Shown here one piece after another: positions 42,441-52,048 of a stretch of DNA of 55,863 nucleotides. The stretch's first letter is position 1. Each line of letters starts with the position of its first letter. A program made the translations under genes and the position numbers. The stretch spans positions 321,101 through 376,963 of the forward strand of contig BJOX01000374.1 of assembly GCA_009731375.1 (NCBI GenBank), read 5' to 3'. The notes below the pieces were generated by a model. That model had not been told where the DNA came from. It searched no databases and saw nothing but the letters and a program-made list of their open reading frames with translations. Origin of the DNA: Paulinella micropora. Lineage: Eukaryota; Cercozoa; Imbricatea; Euglyphida.

Positions 42441-43994
42441 ACAACGACAACTGGCAAGCGAGAGATGCCCCAGGGGGACTCGGGGGGACATACTGCCTTC
42501 CCCCCCCAGCAAGCGTCCGTGCAACCAGGAAGAGCCCGAGCTAAAGGAAAGAGGGAAAGACTACCTCGACCTCCAGGGCTATGAAGAAAAGCTGAATGAA
42601 CTGCTGGTTCCGCTCCAAGACCCGACGAGACCGGCACGTTGCTACATCGGAGAAAACCTGCCCAGCATCAAACTTGAGAGCTGCATTGGGGAAAAGAGAG
42701 ATACTATAAAAAGGCGATTGACTTTTTTGCGTCTTACTGGCACGACGCGGCTAGCAGTGGGCTTCTGATCAGGCCCCCGGACGAAGACGATGCGCCTTGG
42801 TCCACAGCGATGCTTTTTGAGAAGGACTACAAAAATGCTCACCACAGATTCATGAAGCGGTTGACTCTTTTTTTGAACCCTTATCTGTGCGAGTTAACGG
42901 CGCTGGGCCGACGACTTTATGCTGTTCTGGCAATGTCTGCAGATGGGACAGAAAGAAAGTGGGTCATTGTAAATCGTAACAAATTTGCACTGCATGGGAT
43001 CTGTTTTCCGCTTGAGATCCCGCCCCAAGCCTTTCGCTGGTCGCCAGCCGCTAAGCCAGCTCAAGATGCTAGGGCGGCCGCCAAGAAAGCCCCGACGCAA
43101 CAGCGCACCGCTGCTCTAACCCTCCTTCGCAGCAACGTGTTTCGTGTCTGGGTAGAGAACCCCGACCACCGCCGGGCAAACTCAACGGAAAGCTTTTTTA
43201 CTGTGCGTGACGAAGAGCTGAAGAATGCGCGATCCAGAGACTACTGCTCGACCTATCTGAACAGATTTACAGGGTTCAGGATTACGCCGGCGCAAATAGA
43301 AGCTTTCACGGAGGCCCGCGGGCTCGACGAGGCTGCCATGTCTGACCTTGCACATCCGTTCAGAGAATACATGCACGACGTGCTAGCCGGGGGGGTCTTG
43401 CAAACATATTTGTACGTGCGGAAGTGGCTGCAGAGCCTTTTGTGCCAGGGCACAAGGCCGGACCAGGCGCTGATCTTTGTCTCTCCGCCGGGGCCGCGGT
43501 CGGGTACGCTGGTGGAGCTGCTGACACGTGTGATCGGACCCGAGTGGGTTTTAAAAGCCAGCAGCACCGACGAAATCGTGGGCAAATACAATTTCCATTG
43601 ACCAGGCAAGATCTTGGTAGTTTGCGAAGAAGCCATACCCAGCACAGACAGGCAGAGCTCGAGCGTGATGAAGAATATGATTACAAGCTCGACCCAGAAC
43701 ATCAACACCAGGCGCTTGCCCATCTACACTGTCCCGAACAAAACGGGTTTTATGTTTGTCTTGGATCACGAAAAGGCCGCGCGGATGGACCAGGGTGAAC
43801 GACGCTACATTTATCTGCCTGGCTCCAACAGATGGGCCGGCGGCACTGACTCGCCGTCTTGTACGGAGTACTTTTCTCGGCTGCTCTCTCTGCCCGACGA
43901 AGTGGTTGGCTGGCAGCTTTTCTTGCACATGGATCCGCGGATCGATCAGATAGACCTGAGGCGTGATGCGCCTCAGGTCACGGAAACCTTCTAG
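42441..43994 (+). pseudogene. Virus-like primase-helicase, copy 2 (truncated, broken)
   Basis: Homologous to copy 1 from its linker onward. Recognisable sequence starts near 42505 (SKRPCNQEEPELKERG) with DYLDLQGYEEKLNELL. A one-base loss near 42700 changes frame. From 42810 a 263-codon frame covers ALGRRLYAVLAMSADGTERK, VRDEELKNARSRDY and the Walker A area, which reads PPGPRSGTLVELL and lacks the expected GK[ST]. A stop near 43600 separates it from the Walker B-like KILVVCEEA in another frame, which runs to TAG at 43992-43994. The N-terminal primase zinc region is absent. Amino-acid similarity to copy 1 is high but clearly diverged, so the duplication is not recent or the copies entered separately. 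Confidence 0.6.
43953..43979 (+). terminator. Small perfect hairpin at the end of helicase copy 2
   Basis: GACCTGAGGC, seven-base loop, GCCTCAGGTC: a 10-bp perfect stem ending 12 bases before the stop codon. Some giant viruses end mRNAs at such hairpins; here that is inference. Confidence 0.4.
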
Positions 43995-44335
43995 GCGAGT
44001 ACTGCGACCAAAGCTTCAGTTTTGTCATTCAAATCTCAAAATTCTTGCTCGCTTGCTGAGCCGAGCCCCCAAGGAGTAATAATATTAATACTGATAATAG
44101 TAATCATTTTTTCTTTGAATATTTAATGACTGGATCGGCGTCCTCTATGTACGTCATGGTTTTTTTGTCCAAAGCGTGGATCTGGCACCACCTGTGCTGA
44201 AAGTGCGATCGCAGCGGCTGCAGCACATACCCGCAAAAGCCGCGTACAGCTTTGTCTGTGTGCTCTAGGTATTAGTTTCGTTTGAAGAAAGCGTCATTAG
44301 CCGCTTGAAAGCATATCACAACCTTTTGAACCCAT
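43995..44335. other. Spacer with one unit of a 75-bp direct repeat
   Basis: No gene. The segment 44040-44115 (cttgctcgcttgctgagc ... aatattaatactgataat) recurs at about 44666-44735. Confidence 0.5.
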
Positions 44336-44570
44336 TCCATGTTCCTGCCATGTTCTTGCAGCCCTACCAGATCACAGAACATGGCAAACTCAATCCGCAC
44401 GCCTCGCGCAGCATTTGTTAGATGAGTTTCATCCCTGGGTCGTCTTCTGAGTCTCGATACAAGCTAGCCAGAATTGTCTTCTTTTTTCCTGGTCTACAAC
44501 AGAAGGCTTTGGCACGTTCTGGTTGGTCAGGTCAATGACCAACGAAACCGTGCCTTCTTTATCTTACCCG
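44336..44570 (-). pseudogene. Degraded duplicate of the 49947-50246 ORF region
   Basis: About 200 bp (gatcacagaac...ccttctttat) match 50030-50225 with scattered substitutions and indels that break the minus-strand frame. Confidence 0.7.
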
Positions 44571-44591
44571 AAAATTGATGCTGTCTTTTTT

Positions 44592-44662
44592 TTTCTTATA
44601 CGTGCAAAAGTGGCTGAAAAGCCTGTTGTGCCAGGGCATAAGGCCGGACCAGGCGCTGATAT
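44592..44662 (+). pseudogene. Third scrap of primase-helicase
   Basis: About 70 bp encode YVQKWLKSLLCQGIRPDQAL in one frame, matching YVRKWLQSLLCQGTRPDQAL in copy 2 (43412-43475). Both edges are abrupt. It indicates rearrangement or misassembly among copies. Confidence 0.6.
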
Positions 44663-44665
44663 CAA

Positions 44666-44750
44666 ATTCTTGCTCACTTGCTGAGCGGAGCCCCAAGGAG
44701 TGATAATATTAATACTGATAATAATAGTAAATTTTTATTATTAAAAATAT
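44666..44750. repeat. Second unit of the 75-bp direct repeat
   Basis: Matches 44040-44125, including cttgctgag and aatattaatactgataat, and runs into the 3' end of the caspase-like frame. Confidence 0.6.
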
Positions 44751-46331
44751 TTAATGACTGGATGGTAGCTGTAGCAGCACTGAGGCGCATAAACTCGAGC
44801 CCACGCTTGTGGGTACGCCCCCAGCTAGTTCAGGCGAAGCAGGTGCACTGCTGCCATATGTGCGCGCAGCCCCTGTTCTGAATGAAAAAGGCGTTTGCGT
44901 CCTCTGTAGCCAGGAACGGGTGCCGGGCACATTAGGCACGGGAAGAGGGTGAGCTGAGGAGGCTAGGCGTGTGCAGCCCCCCCAGGGAAAGGAGGCTGCT
45001 GGGCCGCCGCGGCCCCCCACGCCGTGTTGACGACGACGCCCAACGGGAGGGTGTGCGCAGGGAAGCCCAGCAGGGGCTGCCGCTGTCGCTGCTGCTGCCG
45101 TTGCTGCTGCGTGGCGGGGGGGGCTACTCCGCAGGGCCTGCCCTCTTGAACGAGTAGGGGCTGCCCAGGAGCTGGGAGGAGGGGGTTTGCTCGCTGTCCC
45201 CGTCGGCACCACCACGTAGGGCTTTCGCGCCCGAAGCTCGATGGCGGGGAAACACTTGCTGATGGCCTTCGAGAGGGAGGAGCCGTGACAGAAACGCAGG
45301 ATCATGCTTGTGAGGGGGCTGGTGAGGGAGGTGAACCACGCCAAAGGCACCGGCTTCTCGAAGCCACAGAGCACGGCGTGTTGGCGAATGGGGACGATGG
45401 GCTTCTCGGCCACAGCGGACCTGACGCCACAGGAGGCCAGGATGACGTTGACCCTTGCGCGTGAGCTGTACTTGGCGAATGTTTCGACTGCGTCGGAAAG
45501 AGCAAGTAACGCAGAACCCACGGGGACTACGTCGCCAGTGCCCGTGATAAAGTTGCCACGCTCGTCGCTGTGGCAAGGGATTACAAATAGAACCTGGAGG
45601 TGGTCGGCGGCGCAGGTCTGCGCAAACTCCAGGGTGTTGGAGTCGGGCTCGATCAGCTTGGCGAGCTGGGCAGACAGGGTGGCTTCGTTGTCCCAGCGCA
45701 GCAGGACCGGAGCGACACCGAACCCCGGCGGGTAGACGGAGTCTTTGTGTCCGTAGGGCAGCAAGAACGGGCGCATGAATAGCTCGACGTCCTGTGCCTC
45801 TTGGGCCAGGCGTTTGTACCTATCGCTGCACTTGGGCGGGCCGGGGCAGAAGCAGTTGAGAACCACCACGAGGGTCGGCCGGAAGGGCGAAGGGGGCAAC
45901 AGGTACTCGGCGGCGCGAGGCAGCTTTTGGCAGGCGGCGCAAACAAAGGTGCGGGCATAGTGGGTCCACTCATGGCGGCGCGCTTCGGTGCTCGAGGGAT
46001 CTACTTCGGCCACCGCACAGCGTGAGCAAAAGGCTGCGCCACAGCCTCGCTAGGTTGCAGAACCCCCGTCGCCGCAGGTAGCCAGCCCTCCCCCCCGGCA
46101 GGACATGCACACAAGCCCCTTGGCCAGCAGGGTGCGACCGTTGAGCCGGTTGCGCCCGGCTTCCAGGCAAAAAGAGGGGGGGTGTGTCCTCCAATTCCGA
46201 GCCGGGAACTGTGCACCCCAGGTGCGTGACTGGCTTGGGGGTACGAGGTCGCGCCACCCTGTACCGACGTAATTGCACAGAGGCGGATCCGCCCGGGGTG
46301 CTCGGGGTCCGTCAAGGGAAACGCAGAACAT
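44751..46331 (-). pseudogene. Caspase-like (C14-type) protein with N-terminal zinc-binding region
   Basis: Minus strand. A frame opens at about 46331; one TAG (46050-46052) interrupts it, after which the same frame continues to 44751. Cysteine pairs bracket the stop: LVCMSC, LATCGDGG, then GCGAAFCSRC and FVCAAC, a RING- or LSD1-like zinc arrangement. The middle has VLFVIPCHSDERGNFITG, with a candidate catalytic His, then VNVILASCGVRSA, with a candidate catalytic Cys, then AVLCGFEKPVPLAWFTSL and ILRFCHGSSLSKAI, like the small subunit of caspase-fold peptidases. The last 150 residues are Ala/Pro/Ser-rich. Order and spacing fit a metacaspase-like architecture, but the GHG signature is not present as such. 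The stop may mark decay, an intron or readthrough. Confidence 0.45.
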
Positions 46332-46581
46332 TGGATAGAATCCACCGCGTAGCTACTGACGGGCCCCTTGCCCAGCAGCGGGGCGCGAAGGGTGTTTTCC
46401 TCCGCAGTGCTAGGCCCAAGCCGCGGCGCGCACACCAGACCGCCACCACCGCCCCCCAGGCACAATAAACACAAAGTGACAAGTCCCCGTACGTCGTAAG
46501 GAAAAGCGAGAGGGTTGTGTGTGTGTGCGGGGCAGTGCACGCAAGGCCAAAAAGCAGAAAGTCTTTGGTCAAAAGGACTTA

Positions 46582-46851
46582 CAGTCGCTGCTTTGAACGT
46601 CTTTCATTCTGGAGGTCGCGAGTATTCCGGCGGCTGTGCGTTGTAGTAGTCGGCTTGCCCGAACCTAAGCGCCCACCGGCTTTGGTGGCCAGCTATAGAT
46701 TATAATACTACGTAGTACTACGTAACAAGATATATAAGGAAAGCCAAGAGGGCAAGAACAAGGGGAAGGGCCCAGCGGGGTATAGAATTACCTGGTAGCG
46801 AGGCGCCTTGCCGCCAGTCGATTTCCTGGCAGTCTGCTTCGTGCGTGCCAT
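46582..46851 (-). CDS. Histone H3 tail minigene with one intron
   Basis: Exon 1 (46851-46792) encodes MARTKQTARKSTGGKAPRYQ, the canonical H3 N-terminus except Tyr in place of Lys18. It ends exactly at CAG/GTAATT. A 99-nt intron (46791-46693) ends CTATAG, and exon 2 opens CTGGCCACCAAAGCC, i.e. LATKA, which restores H3 residues 20-24. After that the sequence is GGRLGSGKPTTTTHSRRNTR and onward and does not match the H3 core. The frame ends at TAA (46581-46579), which overlaps a GTAAGT donor at 46582, so a further exon is possible. The spliced product would be 57 residues without a histone fold. It could be a truncated H3 copy, a divergent variant missing exons, or a tail-only protein. Confidence 0.55.
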
Positions 46852-46943
46852 ACAGAGCTTTCGCCCTCTTGCGTAGCCCGCCCTAGGCAGGATACAGAAA
46901 GGGCCAGCATTAAGGTCCAGCACAAACCAACATACACACAGAC

Positions 46944-46948
<5 letters not shown>

Positions 46949-46980
<32 letters not shown>
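46949..46980. repeat. GA dinucleotide microsatellite
   Basis: About 15 GA units upstream (in the sense of the minus strand) of the H3-like start; a second A-rich tract with gagaga lies at 47127-47147. It could be promoter-proximal. Confidence 0.7.
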
Positions 46981-46982
<2 letters not shown>

Positions 46983-47318
46983 AGGAGAACAAGAGAGAGG
47001 CCGCGCGTAGCAAAACGTTTGGTTTGTTACGCGTCATTGTAAGCACAGGTTATACACCCGACAGCCAGCATGACTCGTGAGGGTGGTTTGTCGTACACAA
47101 GCCAAACATACACACAGACCAAAAGAAAAAAAAAAAAAAAGAGAGAAACATAGGGAGAAGGAGAACACAAGGATATAGTCACGCGCAGCAAATGTAAACA
47201 TGCGCAGTGATCTTTTCAATGTGCACTAACACAGAGATTGGGAGATGGTTCGAGCTGGAAAAAAGCGGAATTTTGATTTTCAAAATCGTTTGAAAAGTGG
47301 CCAATGGAATAAAAAGGA

Positions 47319-47328
47319 NNNNNNNNNN
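47319..47328. other. Assembly gap (10 N)
   Basis: Ten Ns flanked on both sides by atggaataaaaa, again suggesting two contigs joined with a small overlap. Confidence 0.9.
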
Positions 47329-47419
47329 CATGGAATAAAAAAGAAAAGGAGTGGCAGGGGTTTGGCAATGATTCGGCTGAAATTTGGTTTAGCGCTTCTA
47401 TTCTTTGCTTGCTTTTCTT

Positions 47420-49895
47420 TTTCTCTGCTTCCATTTCGTTTTTCTGATTTCATTTTGCTTTTCTGTTTCGATTTCGTTCTTCTGTTTCGATTTCGTCTTT
47501 CTGTTTCCATTTCGTTTTTCTGTTTTGATTTCGCTTTTCCGTTTCGATTTCGTCTTTCTGTTTCGATTTCGTCTTTCTGTTTCGATTTCGTCATTTTGTT
47601 TTGATTTCGCTTTTCTGTTTCTATTTCAAAATTCTGTTTTGATTTTGTCTTTCTGTTTCGATTTCGGTTTTCTGTTTCGATTCCGTTTTTCTGTTTCCAT
47701 TTCGTTTTTCTGCTTCCATTTCGCTTTTCTGTTTTGATTTCATTTTTCTGTTTTGATTTCGGTTTTCTGTTTCGAATTTGTTTTGCTGCTTCCATTCCGT
47801 TTTTCTGTTTCGATTTCGTTGTTCTGTTTCCATTTCGTTTTTCTGTTTTGATTTCTTCTTTCTGTTTCCATTTCGCTTTTCTATTCCGATTTCGAAATTC
47901 TGTTTTGATTTTGCTTTTCCGTTTCGATTTCGTTTTTCTGTTTCCATATCGTTTATCTGTTTCCATTTCGTCATTCTGTTTCGATTTCGAAATTCTGTTT
48001 TGATTTCGTTGTTCTGTTTCCATTTCGTTTTTCTGTTTCCATTTCGAAATTCTGTTTTGATTTCGCTTTTCTGTTTTGATTTCGTCATTCTGTTTCAATG
48101 TCGTTTCTCTGTCGTTTCTCTGTTTTGATCTCGCTTCTCTGTTTCGATCTCGTCTTTCTGTTTTGATTTCGTCATTCCGCTTCGATTTCGTCAGTCTGTT
48201 TCGATTTCGTCATTCTGTTTCCATTTCGTTTTTCTGTTTCGATTTCGTCATTCTGTTTCCATTTCGTTTTTCTGTTTTGATTTCGCTTTTCCGTTTCGAT
48301 TTCGTCTTTCTGTTTCGATTTCGGTTTTCTGCTTCCATTTCGGTTTTCTGTTTCCATTTCGTCATTCTGTTTCGATTCCGTTTTTCTGTTTCCATTTCGT
48401 TTTTCTGTTTTGATTTCGTCTTTCTGTTTCCATTTCGAAATTCTGTTTTGATTTCGTCTTTCTGTTTCGATTTCGTCTTTCTGTTTCGATTTCGGTTTTC
48501 TGTTTCCATTTCGTCATTCTGTTTTGATTCCGTTTTTCTGTTTCTATTTCGCTTTTTTTTTTCGATTTCGAAATTCCGTTTTGATTTCGCCTTTCTGTTT
48601 CGATTTCGCTTTTCTGTTTCGATTTCGAAATTCTGTTTCCATTTCGAAATTCTGTTTTGATTTCGCTTTTCTGTTTCGATTTCGTCATTCTGTTTCAATA
48701 TCAAAATTCTGTTTCGATTTCGGTTTTCTGTTTACATTTCGTCATTCTGTTTTGATTTCGGTTTTCTGTTTCCATTTCGTCATTGTGTTTCCGTTTCGTT
48801 TTTCTGTTTCGATTTCGGTTTTCTGTTTCCATTTCGTCATTCTGTTTCGATTCCGTTTTTCTGTTTCTATTTCGCTTTTTTATTTCGATTTCGAAATTCC
48901 GTTTTGATTTCGCCTTTCTGTTTCGATTTCGAAATTCTGTTTCCATTTCGTCATTCTGTTTTGATTTCGGTTTTCTGTTTCCATTTCGTCATTGTGTTTC
49001 CGTTTCGTTTTTCTGTTTCGATTTCGGTTTTCTGTTTACATTTCGTCATTCTGTTTTGATTTCGGTTTCTGTTTCCATTTCGTCATTGTGTTTCCGTTTC
49101 GTTTTTCTGTTTCGATTTCGGTTTTCTGTTTCCATTTCGTCATTCTGTTTCGATTCCGTTTTTCTGTTTCCATTTCGCTTTTTTATTTCGATTTCGAAAT
49201 TCCGTTTTGATTTCGTCTTTCTGTTTCGATTTCGAAATTCCGTTTTGATTTCGTCTTTCTGTTTCGATTTCGAAATTCTGTTTCGATTTCGGTTTTCTGT
49301 TTCGATTTTGTCATTCTGTTTCGATTTCGAAATTCTGTTTCCATTTCGTCATTCTGTTTTTATTTCGCCTTTCTGCTTCGATTTCGCTTTTCTGTTTCCA
49401 TTTCGCTTCTCTGTTTCGATTTCGTCATTCTGTTTCCATTTCGTTTTTCTGTTTCGATTTCGGTTTTCTGTTTCCATTTCGTTTTTCTGTTTCGATTTCG
49501 GTTTCTGTTTCCATTTCGTCATTCTGTTTCGATTCCGTTTTTCTGTCTCCATTTCGCTTTTTTATTTCGATTTCGAAATTCCCTTTTGTTTTTGCCTTTC
49601 TGTTTCGATTTCGCTCTCCTGTTTCGATTTCGAAATTCTGTTTCCATTTCGAAATTCTGTTTCGATTTCGAAATTCTGTTTTGATTTCAAAATTCTGTTT
49701 TGATTTTGCTTTTCTGTTTCGATTTCGTCATTCCGCTTCGGTTTCGTCAGTCTGTTTCGATTTCGAAATTCTGTTTCCATTTCGTCGGTCTGTTACCCCC
49801 GATTCCGTCATTTTGTTTCCGATTCTGTCATTTTGTTTCCGATTTCGTTTTTCTGTTTCCGATTTCGTCAATTTGTTTTGACTTCGTCATTCTGT
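47420..49895. repeat. 19-bp minisatellite, about 130 units
   Basis: Degenerate tandem array with unit TTTCTGTTTCGATTTCGTC. The period is 19: for example gtctttctg recurs at 47562 and 47581. Variable positions are mostly the last three bases (gtc, gtt, gct, aaa, ggt) and C/T in the middle. Because no unit phase contains a stop, very long open frames exist on both strands (FRFRFSVSIS on plus, NRNRKTKSKQ on minus). They are by-products of the repeat. The array degrades at both ends. Confidence 0.95.
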
Positions 49896-49946
49896 TCGAG
49901 ATGTCGGCCCTCTCCCCCCTACGTTTGGTGAACCGCTTTCACAAAT

Positions 49947-50246
49947 TTACGTATATGTTAATATTATGGTCTTGGGATTTGATCTAAGTATGTGCGTGTG
50001 TACAAAATTGTCGTCGGTCTTAAAGCCGTACCAGATCACAGAACCTGGCAAACTCAATCCGCACGCCTCGCGCAGCATTTGTTGGATAAGTTTCATCCCG
50101 TGGTCGTCTTCTGAGTCTCGATACAAGCTAGCCAGAATCGTCTTCTTTTTTCCCGGGTCTGCAACAGAAGGCTTGGGCACGTTCTGGTTTGGACAGGTCA
50201 ATGACAAACGAAACCGTGCCTTCTTTATTTTCTGCCGATCCATCAT
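49947..50246 (-). CDS. Unknown protein, duplicated locus
   Basis: Minus strand, 99 codons starting MMDRQKIKKARFRLSLTCPN, with KKKTILASLYRDSEDDHGMK and QQMLREACGLSLPGSVIWYG. Part of it (50030-50225) recurs in broken form at 44336-44570, and the intact frame here shows which is the better copy. The helix-like pattern and the preservation of the frame suggest a real protein segment. No family is recognised, and the poly-C and N gap at 50301-50356 cuts the sequence upstream. Confidence 0.45.
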   Translation of the reverse strand: MMDRQKIKKARFRLSLTCPNQNVPKPSVADPGKKKTILASLYRDSEDDHGMKLIQQMLREACGLSLPGSVIWYGFKTDDNFVHTHILRSNPKTIILTYT

Positions 50247-50300
50247 TGTGTGTGCTGTGATTTCGACGGCACGGTGGATGTGCCATTCCTTGGTCCGGGA

Positions 50301-50308
50301 GCGGTCTC

Positions 50309-50342
<34 letters not shown>

Positions 50343-50356
50343 TTTTNNNNNNNNNN
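50301..50356. other. Poly-C run and 10-N gap
   Basis: About 42 C's, then four T's and ten Ns. Assembly is unreliable here. Confidence 0.9.
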
Positions 50357-50450
50357 TGTCTTTTTTTCTTGTACGTGTGATCGGACCCGTTGGCGGGGAA
50401 ACAATTGCTGACCCAATAAAAAAAGATTTGCAGTTTGTAGCTCACATGCG

Positions 50451-50813
50451 ATGGATTTGGAAAGAAGAGTTTGTATACGAGTCTATTCTTTCGAACAAGT
50501 AAAGCAGGATGTCAAAGACGATAACAATGCGGCTATTCAAAAACATCGCGTCGCTGATCAAGCTAACGCCCGGCGTCAGCGCTGGCTTGTCTACATCGAG
50601 TACTTGTTTACGCAGCATGCGGAAACGGACCACGAGGACACGAGCAGCGGGGACACGAGCCGCGGGGACACGAGCCGCGGGGACACGAGCCGCGGGGACA
50701 CGGACCGCGGGGACACGAGCCGCGGGGACCCGGACCGCGGGGACCCGGACCGCGGGAACACGGACCGCGGGGACCCGAGCCGCGGGGGAGAGGAGGAGGA
50801 GGAAGGGAGCTGA
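50451..50813 (+). CDS. ORF with a 15-bp tandem repeat encoding RGDTS
   Basis: 120 codons. The N-terminal 65 residues (DLERRVCIRVYSFEQVKQDV, then QRWLVYIEYLFTQHAET) look like a normal helical protein and may continue upstream of the gap. The rest is about ten units of GGGGACACGAGCCGC coding for RGDTS or RGDPD, ending EEEEEGS. Function unknown. The repeat keeps frame because it is 15 bp, although other frames are open as well. Confidence 0.4.
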   Translation: MDLERRVCIRVYSFEQVKQDVKDDNNAAIQKHRVADQANARRQRWLVYIEYLFTQHAETDHEDTSSGDTSRGDTSRGDTSRGDTDRGDTSRGDPDRGDPDRGNTDRGDPSRGGEEEEEGS

Positions 50814-50915
50814 CTTCCCCGCTCCGAAGCCCCACGGCCGTCGCCGGCCCCGGCCGGCGCCACCCGGCTGGCAGGTTTCGTGGGGCCGGTGGGCCCCGGC
50901 CCGGACCTAGCAATC

Positions 50916-50918
<3 letters not shown>

Positions 50919-50964
<46 letters not shown>

Positions 50965-51525
50965 NNNNNNNNNNNNNNNNNNNNNNNNNNNNNNNNNNNN
51001 NNNNNNNNNNNNNNNNNNNNNNNNNNNNNNNNNNNNNNNNNNNNNNNNNNNNNNNNNNNNNNNNNNNNNNNNNNNNNNNNNNNNNNNNNNNNNNNNNNNN
51101 NNNNNNNNNNNNNNNNNNNNNNNNNNNNNNNNNNNNNNNNNNNNNNNNNNNNNNNNNNNNNNNNNNNNNNNNNNNNNNNNNNNNNNNNNNNNNNNNNNNN
51201 NNNNNNNNNNNNNNNNNNNNNNNNNNNNNNNNNNNNNNNNNNNNNNNNNNNNNNNNNNNNNNNNNNNNNNNNNNNNNNNNNNNNNNNNNNNNNNNNNNNN
51301 NNNNNNNNNNNNNNNNNNNNNNNNNNNNNNNNNNNNNNNNNNNNNNNNNNNNNNNNNNNNNNNNNNNNNNNNNNNNNNNNNNNNNNNNNNNNNNNNNNNN
51401 NNNNNNNNNNNNNNNNNNNNNNNNNNNNNNNNNNNNNNNNNNNNNNNNNNNNNNNNNNNNNNNNNNNNNNNNNNNNNNNNNNNNNNNNNNNNNNNNNNNN
51501 NNNNNNNNNNNNNNNNNNNNNNNNN
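50919..51525. other. Poly-C run and 561-N gap
   Basis: About 46 C's followed by Ns from 50965 to 51525. Long ORFs called through these Ns are meaningless. Confidence 0.95.
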
Positions 51526-52048
51526 CGCGCGCACACCTCTGGCACGCTCAGGTGCTGGGCCAACAGCGAGGTTAGGGCCTCCTCGAAACGGAGCAGCAGG
51601 CCCAGGCGCTGCTTCAGCCTACGGGCCAGTTGTGCGCCGCCGGGCAGCTCGCGGCCTAGCGGCGGCCTGTCCGACAAACGGCCGCGCAGCAGCAGGTGCC
51701 CGCCCCGGTAGGCCTGCCAGCCGCACTGCCAGGTGGACCCCGGGGCCGGGCGCACGGCCAAGGCCAGCAGTTTGAGCACACAGGAGGGCACGAGGGCGTC
51801 CAGCGCCTGCTTCAGCGTCGGCCGCTTCTCCGCTGAGGCCGGGGCGCCGGCGACACGTCCACTCCGGGCAGCAGGGCCACCACGAGCTCGGCGTGCACTT
51901 CCCCGACGGCGGGGCAGCAGGAAGCAGGCGGCGCGGCCAGTGAGTCGGGCACAGGGGCGGACAGCACGGGAGCGGAGAGCGGGGCAGGAGAAGAGAGTAG
52001 GTCGTCGGGTACTGGGGCTGGCGGGGCCAAGCGCTGCTGCTGCTGCTG
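51526..52048 (-). CDS. Gln/Pro-rich protein fragment between two gaps
   Basis: Minus strand. From the right gap: a poly-Gln run (CTG repeats in the plus strand, 52033-52048), then RLAPPAPVPDDLLSSPAPLS and a stretch to about GEVHAELVVALLPGVDVSPA near 51850. The frame then changes by one base, and EKRPTLKQALDALVPSCVLK, WQAYRGGHLLLRGRL and LGLLLRFEEALTSLLAQHLS follow to the left gap. Two frames, each protein-like in one half, show a frame change at about 51840-51850. Both gene ends are hidden by gaps. No domain was recognised. Confidence 0.4.

Noticed and set aside
46001-46540. A 179-codon minus-strand frame over the zinc region of the caspase-like gene
   Set aside because: Its translation shows no motif and it overlaps, in another phase, the frame with ordered cysteine pairs.
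47280-49780. Many long open frames on both strands (FRFRFSVSIS, NRNRKTKSKQ)
   Set aside because: They arise from a 19-bp unit without stop codons in any phase; a unit not divisible by three changes frame each repeat.
47420-49895. Possible CRISPR array
   Set aside because: Units are tandem at 19 bp with no unique spacers, and the surrounding DNA is eukaryotic.
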